Assembly (NCBI RefSeq): GCF_022811725.1
Contig: NZ_CP094527.1
Location: forward strand, 4,774,001-4,838,000
Length of the DNA stretch: 64,000 bases
Direction of reading: 5' to 3'
DNA from: Mucilaginibacter sp. SMC90
GTDB taxonomy: Bacteria; Bacteroidota; Bacteroidia; Sphingobacteriales; Sphingobacteriaceae
Numbering within the stretch: position 1 is the stretch's first letter; each line of letters opens with the position of its first letter. The position numbers and the translations under genes are program-made. Below are positions 42,068 through 51,746 of the stretch, in pieces. The notes under the pieces are model-generated. The model worked only from the letters and a program-made list of their open reading frames with translations, made no database searches and had not been told where the DNA came from.

Positions 42068-42202
42068 ACTTATTTTTATTATGTCAAGGGTAGAAACGAA
42101 GCCTCTTCTCCGCCCCTGCATAACAGTTCTGCATATCGAAGAAGATCCTTCGCTATCGCTCAGGATGACAAAAAACTTTAGACTATCTTAAAAATAGCCT
42201 CC

Positions 42203-43873
42203 TTACGCCCAATCAAAATCAATCACCCTGCCGTTCAGTTTCCATTTGGCGGGCGTTAATGTTTCCATCCAATCCAATGGCTGGCCAAGCGGCTGTACTT
42301 TGGCGGCTTGCGCAAATGCTGTTTTTACAGCTTTCTTTTGCTCTTCGCCCATCGCCTCGGGCTGACCGGAGATGAATAGCGGTGCGCCGCTTTCAGCTAA
42401 TAATTGCAACCACTGTTTGTTCCTTTTCCATTCAATATCTTTAGTGAGGCCTACGCAATCGCCATCTACCGCATAAAACGCGTTGTGCTGGGGCAGGCGG
42501 AAAGCCAGGGTATTAACACCCATTTTGCGGGTACGTGCCCATTCGTGGCCGCTTGTATCATCGCCTATGCGGCAAAGCTCAAATATTCCTGCCGAAAGGT
42601 GGCTCATGGTATTGCAACCGATCACGTAGATGCCATCACCTGCGGCCTCGCGGATAGAGCGGTATAGGTGCAGGATGATCTCGGCATTGGTTTTTGTCCT
42701 GTCGTTAAAGTGCCAGCCCGGCGAAGTAAAGCTATCCTTCATATCAAATCCCCAGCGACCGGCAATGTCATATGTTGAAAAATCGTGCTTTACCATTTCA
42801 TAGCCCCATTGCTTGTACACATCAAAATTATGTTTGATACGCGCTATATTTTCGGGGATGGTTGGGTCGAGCGTTGGATTTTTTGGATTGTCCCTGCCGG
42901 GGATCTTTGGTGCAAGTAAACTGGCCTTTTCATCATGTTTAGCACAAAGCGGTCGCATCCACAAACCCGGGCGCATACCCAGTTTTTTGATCTCATCACC
43001 AAGGGCATGCATATCCTTAAATTTATCATTCGGCTTCGAAAAATCATCGTTCCAGCCACCATCGCCCGGTAATAGTGGCGAATAGGTTGCCCAACCGGCA
43101 TCTATAACAGAAAAAGGCTTATTGCTGTGATCGGTAACCAGTTCGGCCATCATGGCGGTTGTTTTTTTGATCAAATCGGCCGAGTTATTGCCGTACGCAA
43201 AATACCAATCGTTGATACCATATACCGGTTGCTTCGGTATGCGCGGTTTTTCGCACATCATTTTACAAAAACGATGCGTTGCGGCAAAGGTATCTTCGTT
43301 GGTTTTAGCATTAGTAGTTATGATATCGGCGGCGTGTAATTGTCTGTCGCCCAGTAATACGCCTACCCCGCCCGAAGTTGTATCTAAAGTAAGTTCGATA
43401 TTATCGGCATTAACACCCCACCAGCAAATACTGTTAGCGCCAGTTTTTACGCCGAAGCAGGCGGTTTGTTTATCATCATGTATAATTACATACCACGGAT
43501 TTTTAATACCGGCAGCTATGGTTTTCCATTGCAGGTCGCCGTAGGAACGCTCCCAATGATCGCCCAGGAATTTGGCTGAAGCAGCAGTGTTGTGTTTCCA
43601 TTTTAACCGTACGCTGTTTAACTCCTGCTTTGGCGATGATACATAAACGCCAAGTGCATTGCCATTAGCTTTAAGGGTTACGCTGAGATCTTTATAGGTG
43701 TAATGAGAGCCGCCGGAAGCTGTAAGCTTAACCCAATCAGCACCCGATTGAGCCCAAACCTCATCAGGGCTATTTATGATAGCGGCCCCGTTTGACGCCG
43801 AATAAGTAAGCTTGCTGAAAAGCATTGCAGCCGCGGTAGTTGCAGAAATTTTGATAAAATGCCGTCTTTGCAT
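42203..43873 (-). CDS. GH36-like alpha-galactosidase-type glycoside hydrolase
   Basis: 556 residues. An N-terminal twin-Arg-type signal (MQRRHFIKISATTAAAMLFS) suggests export after folding. A beta-sandwich N-terminal domain (~30-200) precedes a TIM barrel (~210-490) of clan GH-D: INDWYFAYG, SVIDAGW, GMRPGLWMRP, YEMVKHDFSTYD, which carries the expected nucleophile Asp, and CRIGDDTSG, which carries the likely acid/base. A short C-terminal beta domain ends at DFDWA. It would release alpha-linked galactose or a related sugar. Downstream neighbours are not obviously linked; it shares the intergenic repeat field with uxuA. Confidence 0.85.
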   Translation of the reverse strand: MQRRHFIKISATTAAAMLFSKLTYSASNGAAIINSPDEVWAQSGADWVKLTASGGSHYTYKDLSVTLKANGNALGVYVSSPKQELNSVRLKWKHNTAASAKFLGDHWERSYGDLQWKTIAAGIKNPWYVIIHDDKQTACFGVKTGANSICWWGVNADNIELTLDTTSGGVGVLLGDRQLHAADIITTNAKTNEDTFAATHRFCKMMCEKPRIPKQPVYGINDWYFAYGNNSADLIKKTTAMMAELVTDHSNKPFSVIDAGWATYSPLLPGDGGWNDDFSKPNDKFKDMHALGDEIKKLGMRPGLWMRPLCAKHDEKASLLAPKIPGRDNPKNPTLDPTIPENIARIKHNFDVYKQWGYEMVKHDFSTYDIAGRWGFDMKDSFTSPGWHFNDRTKTNAEIILHLYRSIREAAGDGIYVIGCNTMSHLSAGIFELCRIGDDTSGHEWARTRKMGVNTLAFRLPQHNAFYAVDGDCVGLTKDIEWKRNKQWLQLLAESGAPLFISGQPEAMGEEQKKAVKTAFAQAAKVQPLGQPLDWMETLTPAKWKLNGRVIDFDWA

Positions 43874-44002
43874 AGTAAAGGTAATTGCGATGTGATTATC
43901 TGTTAAAGTAACATTTAAATTGGTTTACAACATTACTAAAAGGATTAAGCAAAAACTAATACAATTATGGATTTTTATTGGCGTTACACCGCCATATAAA
44001 AT

Positions 44003-44106
44003 CCCCTCTCGAGAGGGGGCGCGGAGGAACGAGTGGTAGCAGGGGTGTGTTTCTGCAAGCGATAAGCAAGCGCAGGAACACACCCCTCCACCCCTCTCAA
44101 GAGGGG
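44003..44106. repeat. Composite palindromic repeat, CCCCTCTC family
   Basis: CCCCTCTCGAGAGGGG (44003-44018) and CCCCTCTCAAGAGGGG (44091-44106) bracket an inner hairpin in which AGGGGTGTGTTTCTGC (44041-44056) pairs with GCAGGAACACACCCCT (44072-44087), with one mismatch. It fills the gap between the kinase gene and the GH36-like gene. A short minus-strand frame through it is rejected. Confidence 0.7.
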
Positions 44107-44141
44107 AATCGCACAATCCCCTTCTTTCTAATCTCCCAATT

Positions 44142-45443
44142 TCAACCCCAATAAACCACAAACTCCGTCTGCCGTTCGGCAACGGTTTTCAATGAAAACT
44201 CAAAGCCGTGGTTTAGCATGATCTCGCGCACCAGGGTGAGGCCTATACCCTGCCCGTCTTTTTTGGTGCTGAAGAACGGGGTAAATAGATTAGCCTGCTG
44301 CTCAGGGCTAATGCCTTTGCCGGTATCGGTGATCACCAGTTTTTTTTCTTTTGGGTTGATGGCAAACGTTACCGACCCTTTATCATCAATGGCCTCGATA
44401 GCGTTTTTTACTATATTGATGAATGCCTGTTCCAGTTGCTGCTCATCGGCCATGATTTTAATTGGCTCTTCGGGCAAATCGAGACTAAGTGCAACGCCTT
44501 TTTCTTCGGCGCGGATAGTCATCAGTTTGGTTACTGAGGTGATCAGTTTTTGCAATATCACAGGTTGCTTGTTGGCTTGAGGCAGCTTCACCAAATCGGC
44601 AAAGTTGCGCATGAACAGGTTGAGGTTCTGGTTCCTGTCCATGGCAATTTGCAGCGCATCTTTTATCGGGTCGAAATCGTGGCCGGCCCAAAGCTGATCA
44701 GTTTTCATGGCCGATTGCATGATGGAGTTAACCGGGCCAATAGTATTGTTAACCTCGTGCGCCATCATCCTGATCACTTTGCCATAAACTTTCTTTTCGG
44801 CTGCAAGTATCTCGGCGGTCAGATCCTCAAGCATAATGAAGTGGCGCGAAAATCCGCGATCGATAAAATGTGATTTCTGCAATTTGAACGAGTTGATGCC
44901 GTCCAGCTTTATTACAACTGTTTCGCCCGATTTAAGGGCCTTGATCTGTGCCAGCAGCGGATGATCCAATTCGCCAATTAATTCGCCAATCAGCGCTTTT
45001 TCATCAATACCGAGCACCTGCAAAGCTTTGGGGTTGGCCTGTTGCACGCGGTCATCAAAATCAAGGATGATGATGCCTGTTGGCGAGGTGTGGATCAGCT
45101 TTTCTAAAAAGAAATGCTGCTGCTCCTGTCTTGTCCGTTCGGTTCTTAACTCGTCCATCATTTGATTATAAACATCAATCAGCGCATCAACCTCGTGTTT
45201 ACCGGTTGAAAGAAATTTCACATTAAAATCTTTGTCTTTGATAGCTTCAACGCCCTGCATCAGCATTTTTAGTGGCTGAATGAGCTGCCGGTAAAGCTGT
45301 ATGGCAATTACCGAAGAGATGATCACAACAACCTCCGATATGATAAAATAGATCTTGTTATCGTTGAAAATAAAATAAGTAAGCACCAGGGTAAGCAGGT
45401 GCAGGACCACCACAAATAAAATGTATTTAGTCTTCAGCTTCAT
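44142..45443 (-). CDS. NtrB-like sensor histidine kinase
   Basis: 433 residues. Two membrane spans (~7-27 and 33-50) with almost no periplasmic loop are followed by a HAMP domain (~52-105), a PAS domain (~115-220: SPTGIIILDFDDRVQQANPKALQVLG) and a kinase core with phospho-acceptor His near 226 in MMAHEVNNTIGPVNS. ATP-binding boxes are NIVKNAIEAI, ITDTGKGIS, FFSTKKDGQGIGLTLVREI. It overlaps the response-regulator gene by 17 bases and should phosphorylate it. The short external part suggests an intramembrane or cytoplasmic signal. Confidence 0.93.
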   Translation of the reverse strand: MKLKTKYILFVVVLHLLTLVLTYFIFNDNKIYFIISEVVVIISSVIAIQLYRQLIQPLKMLMQGVEAIKDKDFNVKFLSTGKHEVDALIDVYNQMMDELRTERTRQEQQHFFLEKLIHTSPTGIIILDFDDRVQQANPKALQVLGIDEKALIGELIGELDHPLLAQIKALKSGETVVIKLDGINSFKLQKSHFIDRGFSRHFIMLEDLTAEILAAEKKVYGKVIRMMAHEVNNTIGPVNSIMQSAMKTDQLWAGHDFDPIKDALQIAMDRNQNLNLFMRNFADLVKLPQANKQPVILQKLITSVTKLMTIRAEEKGVALSLDLPEEPIKIMADEQQLEQAFINIVKNAIEAIDDKGSVTFAINPKEKKLVITDTGKGISPEQQANLFTPFFSTKKDGQGIGLTLVREIMLNHGFEFSLKTVAERQTEFVVYWG

Positions 45444-46800
45444 CGTACGGGATCTGGTATTTTTCGAGCCGCCGGTACAGGGCGCTGCGCGTGAGGCCCA
45501 GCGCCGCCGCTGCTTTACTTATTTTGTTTTTATGATGGTCTAAAGCCCGCCTTATCATCTCCACTTCTACCTCCTCCAAAGTTAAAGTACCTACACCCGG
45601 CAACTGGATATTCCCTTTTTTTACCGGCGATAATTCCAACTGTGACCGGAAATCATCGATGCTCAGCTCATCCCTCCTGCTCACCAAAATGGAACGCTCC
45701 ACCAGGTTTTTTAACTGCCTGATATTGCCAGGTAAAGGTAACTGCTGTAACCACTTCATGGCTGATGCCGCTACCGACAAATTGGGCCGGTTATAGATCT
45801 GCTTTAAGTTATTAATAAAAAAATCAACCAGCAAAGGAATATCTTTCGGCCGCTCGCGCAGGGCAGGCAGGTAAACAGTGATCAGGTTAATACGATACAG
45901 CAGATCCTCGCGAAAAGTACCGCGATTTACCATTTCATTCAGGTTTTTATTGGTAGCGCATACTACACGGGTATCAACCGTTTTGGTGCGACTGCTGCCC
46001 AATACTTCATAGGTACGATCCTGCAACACACGGAGCAGCTTTACCTGGCTGCTGGCATCCAGATCGCCTATCTCATCCAAAAAAATGGTGCCTTTGTTGG
46101 CCATTTCAAAGCGGCCTATCCTGTCAAACCGCGCATCGGTAAACGCCCCGCGGATATGGCCAAACATTTCACTCTCAAACAACGAAGTAGAGATCCCGCC
46201 CAGGTTCACTTTAATAAATGGCTTATTACGGCGAAGACTGTTCTGGTGAATAGCTTCCGCTATTAGCTCCTTACCAGTACCGCTTTCGCCCATGATCAGT
46301 ACCGATGCATCAGTAGATGCAACGCGGCCTATGGTTTCTAAAATATCGAGCATCCGGGCATCTTCACCCACAATATTTTCAAAATTATAGGTTTTGTCAA
46401 GCTGCTTACGGGTACGGTGTTCGGTTTTTTTATCCTGCAGATCCAAAAGGGTTTTCACCGACTGGATGAGATGCTCGTTAACCCATGGCTTGTTGATGAA
46501 ATCATTGGCACCCAGCTTCATGCCTTTAACAGCCAATTCGATACTCCCCCAGCCGGTGATAAGGATAACCGGAATAGCACTATTGACAGCCTTGATTTTT
46601 CCAAGTAAATCCATTCCCTCCTGCCCCGACGTATCTATCGAAAAGTTGAGATCAAGAATGATCAGCTCGGGAGCATTTTTCTTGATAACCTTTATAGCTT
46701 CGGCTGGCTCGCCAGTGCTTACGGCATCATAGCCCTCGCTTTTTAAAAGCAGGATCAGCGAGGTGCGTACAGCAATATCATCATCAATAACCAATATCAT
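45427..46800 (-). CDS. NtrC-family sigma-54-dependent response regulator
   Basis: 457 residues. Receiver domain ~1-115 with phospho-acceptor Asp 50 (LIILDLNFS). AAA+ domain ~140-370 with Walker A GESGTGKE (171-178), the sigma-54-contact loop GAFTDA (218-223, usual form GAFTGA) and Walker B IFLDEIGDL. C-terminal Fis-type helix-turn-helix ~415-452 (KISKAAAALGLTRSALYRRLEKY). It would activate sigma-54 promoters; the best candidate in the window is at 53016-53031 in front of the transporter run. Translation is coupled to the kinase gene. Confidence 0.95.
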   Translation of the reverse strand: MILVIDDDIAVRTSLILLLKSEGYDAVSTGEPAEAIKVIKKNAPELIILDLNFSIDTSGQEGMDLLGKIKAVNSAIPVILITGWGSIELAVKGMKLGANDFINKPWVNEHLIQSVKTLLDLQDKKTEHRTRKQLDKTYNFENIVGEDARMLDILETIGRVASTDASVLIMGESGTGKELIAEAIHQNSLRRNKPFIKVNLGGISTSLFESEMFGHIRGAFTDARFDRIGRFEMANKGTIFLDEIGDLDASSQVKLLRVLQDRTYEVLGSSRTKTVDTRVVCATNKNLNEMVNRGTFREDLLYRINLITVYLPALRERPKDIPLLVDFFINNLKQIYNRPNLSVAASAMKWLQQLPLPGNIRQLKNLVERSILVSRRDELSIDDFRSQLELSPVKKGNIQLPGVGTLTLEEVEVEMIRRALDHHKNKISKAAAALGLTRSALYRRLEKYQIPYDEAED

Positions 46801-46821
46801 AATATGCGGTTAATATCGTAA

Positions 46822-48006
46822 TTATTCCTCGTGTAAAGCAACAGCGGGATAAATGGCCGCAGCCTGTTTGCCGGGGTAAAGAGAGCAAATAAGCACCAGC
46901 AGATAAACAAATAAAACAGATAACAATATACCTTCGATGTAAACAATTGCAGGTAAGTCAAATACATTTAATAGCGGGAACTGGGCGGCAAAAAAAGTAC
47001 CGATAATAAGTGCCAGCGTTGCCAGGATCATGGATTCGGCCACTAACTGACCTGATATCGACTTCCCTGTGGCACCAATGGCCCTGCGTAAGCCTATCTC
47101 GCCCCTGCGCTTATTGATATTGTACCACAATACACCAAACAGGCCAAGCGCCACATTGATCACCAAAAATGCACTTACAATGGCCAATATGATCATGGGC
47201 ACCAGTGCAAAGTAATTGGCATTTGTCCGCTTATTAGCAAGGTGTTCAATTTCAACATTAGCATTTTTCATGTAGTTGGCCATCGTTTTGTAAAGCTTCC
47301 CTTCAAAGGCGGCATCGGCCCCATGGTCAACTTTTACCAGTATTTTATCAAGCCAGCGAAATGAACCTGTATCTGTTCTGAAATACATCCCCGGGCCGGC
47401 TTTCAGATAGTCGCCGTTTCTCTTTATGGTTTGGATTACACCAACTACCTTAAACTTGTTTTTATCATCATCATTGCCTAAAAGCTTACCTACGGCAGGC
47501 TCGTTGCCAAATATCGCCTCCTTTAAGTCGGCATCAATAATGATGTGCTGATTTTTACTAACCACATCTTCCTTATTAAACCAGCGCCCCTCTAACAACG
47601 TAACATTCATTACTTTTTCGTAATAATCTTCAACCGTAAAATTATTCAGATGGTCAATGTGTTTGCCCTTGTATGTTAGCCCGCTTTGGTTAGTTCGCGA
47701 CGAAAACGGGATATTACCACTCACAAAAGTGATGTCATTTACATGAGGTAATGATTTTATTGTTTTGCGCAGCGTTTCGTAATAACGGTTAAGCGAGTCG
47801 ACATTTTTTGTTTGGTATGAATTATTATAATTGATAACCCACACGTCCTGATAATCAAAGCCCATTGGCTTTTTATAATTGTTATAGTAAAACATCAGTA
47901 GTGTAAATACCGCAAACAATACCAGGAAGGATACCAGCATCTCGGTAATGAGCAGAAAATTCTGCTTCTTTTTATTCCAGATGAGTTTAAATAAATGCTT
48001 AAACAT
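46822..48006 (-). CDS. FtsX/MacB-type ABC transporter permease
   Basis: 394 residues. N-terminal span (~18-40), a large periplasmic domain of MacB_PCD type (~50-270), and three C-terminal spans (~275-300, 325-350, 360-385) with the FtsX-motif GEIGLRRAIGATGKSISGQLVAESM. It pairs with the neighbouring permease (28-base gap) and a separate ATPase to form a MacB-like mechanotransmission complex. Ends 21 bases before the response-regulator gene. Confidence 0.92.
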   Translation of the reverse strand: MFKHLFKLIWNKKKQNFLLITEMLVSFLVLFAVFTLLMFYYNNYKKPMGFDYQDVWVINYNNSYQTKNVDSLNRYYETLRKTIKSLPHVNDITFVSGNIPFSSRTNQSGLTYKGKHIDHLNNFTVEDYYEKVMNVTLLEGRWFNKEDVVSKNQHIIIDADLKEAIFGNEPAVGKLLGNDDDKNKFKVVGVIQTIKRNGDYLKAGPGMYFRTDTGSFRWLDKILVKVDHGADAAFEGKLYKTMANYMKNANVEIEHLANKRTNANYFALVPMIILAIVSAFLVINVALGLFGVLWYNINKRRGEIGLRRAIGATGKSISGQLVAESMILATLALIIGTFFAAQFPLLNVFDLPAIVYIEGILLSVLFVYLLVLICSLYPGKQAAAIYPAVALHEE

Positions 48007-48034
48007 AATATTTTGATTTAAAGATAAATGATCA

Positions 48035-49258
48035 TTAAGCTTTGAGCGCTGTAACCACGTTCAGTTTTGACATACGCCATGCAGGGTAAACACCCGATAA
48101 CAAACCAAAAGCAAGGCAAACCAGCAAACCAATAAATAAAACCGTGAAATTGATACTTAGCTCAAGGTTATCAATCAGGTTAGCGTTATTGATAGCATAA
48201 AGCGCTATTAACGAAAGAATTACCCCGATTAAACCACCAAGTAGTGTAAGTATCAGGTTTTCGACAATGAACTGGTAAACCAGCGTTTTTGATGATGCCC
48301 CAAAGGCTTTACGTACACCAATTTCTGACGACCGCTCCATGATACGGGTGATATTGATGTTAACCAGGTTAAGTGTTGGCAGCAGGGTAAAAATGAATAC
48401 AAAAATACTGATGGCCGTAACCACAATGAATACGCCCGATTGTTTTTCATTGCCGGTATCAACATAGCTCCTGAAAAATGTATTGGCATGGCTGTAAACA
48501 TGTTTAAATTCTTTACGTTCTACCGGCACGCGTTTTATAATATTTTCATATTCGGCCCGCATTTTAGGCACATCGCTTGGCGAATTGGCAAGCAGGATTG
48601 CCATGTACCCACCTAAATAGCCTTTGCTTTTATAATCTTCTTTTGATACGGTGTATGGCAAATAAATATCACTGTAAAGCATATAATTTGTTACAGGTAC
48701 ATTTTTCACTACGCCAATTACGCGGTAACTCACATTATCTGCTTCGATGTATTTACCTGTTACCGGCGTAACATCGCCAAAATAGTCCCTTCTCATATCT
48801 TCAGATATAATTGCAACACGATCTGCGTTAGTTACCTGCTGCTTATTAAATGGTTTACCTTCGGTAAAATCATAGTCGAGCACGTCCCAGTATTCGGCAT
48901 TGGTGTATTTAAAATTAACGGCTATTTTTTTGTTGTTTACATAGGTATTAGTACCCTTAAACATTGATGATATGGCAACCTTGGCAGGGGTTTTCATCAT
49001 ACCGGTGTAATGACTTAAAAAGTAATAAGACAATGTGCTCGATTGCATGGATTGGTCTCCTACTTCTGCCAGCCTGTTGATGTATAATGATCTGTCCCGC
49101 TTTTTATCCGGGTAGTTATCTCCAATTACCTTGTTGATAAAAGCAGTTAAAACCATCAATATAGTTAAGGTAAAACTGATGCCGAACAAACTAATAAAAG
49201 TAAAAAACTTACGGCGTTTGAGTACCGCTATGGCTATTTTAAAATAATTTTTAAGCAT
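48035..49258 (-). CDS. FtsX/MacB-type ABC transporter permease
   Basis: 407 residues with the same layout as its neighbour: one N-terminal span (FFTFISLFGISFTLTILMV), a periplasmic domain, and three C-terminal spans with SSEIGVRKAFGASSKTLVYQFIVENL. The two genes are paralogues and probably form a heterodimer. It lies 24 bases after the ATPase gene. Confidence 0.92.
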   Translation of the reverse strand: MLKNYFKIAIAVLKRRKFFTFISLFGISFTLTILMVLTAFINKVIGDNYPDKKRDRSLYINRLAEVGDQSMQSSTLSYYFLSHYTGMMKTPAKVAISSMFKGTNTYVNNKKIAVNFKYTNAEYWDVLDYDFTEGKPFNKQQVTNADRVAIISEDMRRDYFGDVTPVTGKYIEADNVSYRVIGVVKNVPVTNYMLYSDIYLPYTVSKEDYKSKGYLGGYMAILLANSPSDVPKMRAEYENIIKRVPVERKEFKHVYSHANTFFRSYVDTGNEKQSGVFIVVTAISIFVFIFTLLPTLNLVNINITRIMERSSEIGVRKAFGASSKTLVYQFIVENLILTLLGGLIGVILSLIALYAINNANLIDNLELSINFTVLFIGLLVCLAFGLLSGVYPAWRMSKLNVVTALKA

Positions 49259-49282
49259 AACTTTAATTTTAAAACCGGTTAA

Positions 49283-49948
49283 TTATTGAACCTGGGCGCC
49301 ATCAAACAAGCGTACCAACCTGTGGGTTTTGTGAGCCATATTTTCATCGTGCGTTACCATTACTATCGTAGTGCCGTCGTTGCGGTTAAGATTTAGGAGG
49401 ATCTCCATAATTTCGTTCCCCATGGCGCTATCCAGGTTACCGGTAGGCTCATCGGCCAAAATAATTTCGGGCCTGCCAACAATAGCCCTGGCTATTGCCA
49501 CACGCTGCCGCTGACCGCCTGATAGTTGTGTAGGAAAGTGCTTTAACCGATTAGCCAGGCCAACTTTTTCCAGCGCTTCGGCAGCCAGTTCGCGGCGTTG
49601 TTTGGCGGTGGTATCGCGATAAAGCAAGGGCAGTTCCACGTTATCAAGCACCTGCAAGTCATTAATGAGGTGATAGCTCTGAAAAATAAAGCCCAGCTTT
49701 TTATTGCGGAACTGTGCCAGCTGCTTATCATTCATGCCCTCTGTTTTTTGATCGTCAATCCTGATCTGTCCTTTTGAGGGTGCATCAAGCAGGCCCATAA
49801 TGTTAAGCAGGGTACTTTTACCACAGCCCGACGGGCCCATGATGGATAAAAACTCGCCTTTGGCAATATCAAGGCTTACGCTGTTAAGGGCCAGGGTTTC
49901 AATAGTATCGGTGCGGTACACCTTTTCAATGTTTTGTAAACGTATCAT
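49283..49948 (-). CDS. ABC transporter ATPase, LolD/MacB type
   Basis: 221 residues. Walker A GPSGCGKST, Q-loop FIFQSYHL, ABC signature LSGGQRQRVAIARAI, Walker B IILADEPTGNLD and H-loop THDEN. It powers the two FtsX-type permeases through ATP hydrolysis in the cytoplasm. The whole ATPase/permease/TolC/MFP set equals a tripartite MacAB-TolC-like exporter with its parts encoded separately. A short ttagtgat tandem repeat lies upstream near 49967-49985. Confidence 0.94.
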   Translation of the reverse strand: MIRLQNIEKVYRTDTIETLALNSVSLDIAKGEFLSIMGPSGCGKSTLLNIMGLLDAPSKGQIRIDDQKTEGMNDKQLAQFRNKKLGFIFQSYHLINDLQVLDNVELPLLYRDTTAKQRRELAAEALEKVGLANRLKHFPTQLSGGQRQRVAIARAIVGRPEIILADEPTGNLDSAMGNEIMEILLNLNRNDGTTIVMVTHDENMAHKTHRLVRLFDGAQVQ

Positions 49949-50034
49949 GAGAGGTTAGTTATTGATTTAATGAATTAGTGATTTAGTGATTTTTTATTGG
50001 TTATAGATTGAAATCGGGTTATTGAATTATAGAA

Positions 50035-51492
50035 TCAGTTATAGGTTATTTTTTTGTTTGTTTCAAAATCGTAAAGCGAAAGGTAGCGCAATTGGTAATA
50101 AGCTCCCCAAAAATCGCGAAGGGCTGTTACATAATCTCGCTGGGCCTGGTCATTTTCACGGAAGGCTATGCCAAGATCGGTGATGCTCAAGTCGCTCAGC
50201 ACATAGCGTTCGCGGGCAATCTTGTATTTTTCACCGGCAATGCTATCGGCGCTCGCCGTGTATACTAATTGTTCTTTCATCAGATTGAAAAGCGATACCT
50301 GCGTTACTATCTCCTGCTTAAAAGTTTGCTTATCCTGCTCAACAGCGTACTCTGTAAGCTTCTGATTGGCCAGGGCAGTTTTTGTTTTTGATTTCGATCG
50401 GCCCCAATCCAATATCGGTATGGCTAACTGCACCTCCAATGCCTGCTGGTTTTGCGGGTTCTTGTATACATCCGGAATATTGGTGGCCGTATTTGAAAAA
50501 CCCAAACTGGCGGTAAGTGTAGCAGTCAAGCCATTTTGACCTTTGGCTATGGCCACATCACGTTTGGCTTCGGCAAGGCGGCGTGCAAACGCTATAGCTG
50601 CAGATCTGTTAGCATAGGCTTCGGCCAACACCTTCTCCGACGAAACGATCATGTTACTGATCTGTTTAGGTGCAATTAAAACTATTTTATCGTCACCTTC
50701 CTGCCCTATAAAACTCCGTAAGTTAAGTGTGGCAATTTCCATATCGCGTTTAGCTGTACCCACCGCTTTTTGTGCGTTGATCTTTTCCAGTTGTAATTGC
50801 AGGATGTCATTTTTTGATACTTTTCCTAACTCATACTTTAGGTTTGCTACCTTTATAATTCTCTCTGTATTGACAAAATTGGTTTCGGCAATTTTAAGAT
50901 TTACCTGGGCCAGCAGCAGGTCAAAAAAATAACTTTCCACGTCGACAGCTATTTTTTCCTGGGCTTCAATGTAAACCTGCTTACTTTCATTGAATTTCAA
51001 AGGCTCGATCTTTTTATCCCACTTCAGTTTATTGAACTGAAACAGTGGCTGTGAATAATTTATACCATAGGGAATGCCATTATATAACACATTATGCCTG
51101 TCAAAATCATCAAACCGCTGTAATAGCGTAGTGCCATAAACAGTACCACCAGTTGCGGTAATACTTTGACTAAAATCAAGCCTTAACTGTGAGTTGTCAT
51201 TATGAATGGGCTGCACAAGAAAAGTACCATCGGGTTGCTGCACCTGTGAAAATGTTTTGGTATAGCCAGGTAAAGTACCGCTTAAGGCCAGCTGCGGTTG
51301 ATAGGCCGATTTATAGGTACGATACTCCCAATACTTGGTTTCGCGCGTGGTGGCGGCCTGTTTGGCGGCTATGGAATTGGCTTTGGCAAGCTCTACCACC
51401 TGCTGCAGGGTTAGCCGCAGGGTGTCATTGCCGCTCTGGCCAAATGCCGCTGTGCTTATGGTTAGTAATAATATAATGTATAGTATTTTCAT
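50035..51492 (-). CDS. TolC-family outer-membrane efflux protein
   Basis: 485 residues with a signal peptide (LLTISTAAFGQS). Two long coiled-coil repeats typical of TolC are present (LRLTLQQVVELAKANSIAAKQAATTRETKYWEYR and LAIPILDWGRSKSKTKTALANQKLTEY), with Ala/Gln/Lys-rich helices. It forms the outer-membrane channel for the adjacent ABC exporter. It lies 86 bases before the ATPase gene and 254 bases after the membrane fusion protein gene; the latter gap carries an inverted repeat. Confidence 0.93.
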   Translation of the reverse strand: MKILYIILLLTISTAAFGQSGNDTLRLTLQQVVELAKANSIAAKQAATTRETKYWEYRTYKSAYQPQLALSGTLPGYTKTFSQVQQPDGTFLVQPIHNDNSQLRLDFSQSITATGGTVYGTTLLQRFDDFDRHNVLYNGIPYGINYSQPLFQFNKLKWDKKIEPLKFNESKQVYIEAQEKIAVDVESYFFDLLLAQVNLKIAETNFVNTERIIKVANLKYELGKVSKNDILQLQLEKINAQKAVGTAKRDMEIATLNLRSFIGQEGDDKIVLIAPKQISNMIVSSEKVLAEAYANRSAAIAFARRLAEAKRDVAIAKGQNGLTATLTASLGFSNTATNIPDVYKNPQNQQALEVQLAIPILDWGRSKSKTKTALANQKLTEYAVEQDKQTFKQEIVTQVSLFNLMKEQLVYTASADSIAGEKYKIARERYVLSDLSITDLGIAFRENDQAQRDYVTALRDFWGAYYQLRYLSLYDFETNKKITYN

Positions 51493-51637
51493 TGTATCTA
51501 ATTCCTTTTTTGAACCGTCATTTCGAAGAAAGACGGTCTGTATTTAGCTTATTACTATCATTCTCTTTTCTCCGTTGCCGGTATTGCTACTCCAACAGCA
51601 GTGCCGGCTATTTCATTGCTTAACTTCATTTACAAAT

Positions 51638-51736
51638 CGTCATTGCGAGAACGGCCTCTCCCGAACTTGGAAAAACAAGCCCAAACCTTGTAAATCCATG
51701 CTATAAACCGGGGTTGCTTTGTTCCCCGCAATGACG
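51638..51736. repeat. Degenerate CGTCATTGCG inverted repeat
   Basis: CGTCATTGCG (51638-51647) and CGCAATGACG (51727-51736) bound a 99-base element that is partly complementary inside. It belongs to the same family as 27116-27199. It separates the fusion-protein and TolC genes and may act as a processing or attenuation site within the operon. Confidence 0.55.
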
Positions 51737-51746
51737 CTTCTTACAA

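Noticed and set aside
43925..44182. 85-codon minus-strand reading frame
   Set aside because: It lies across the composite palindromic repeat and the end of the kinase gene.
51520..51545. CCGTC..GACGG stem before the TolC gene as a terminator
   Set aside because: It has no T-run on the minus strand and is short; more likely another repeat remnant.
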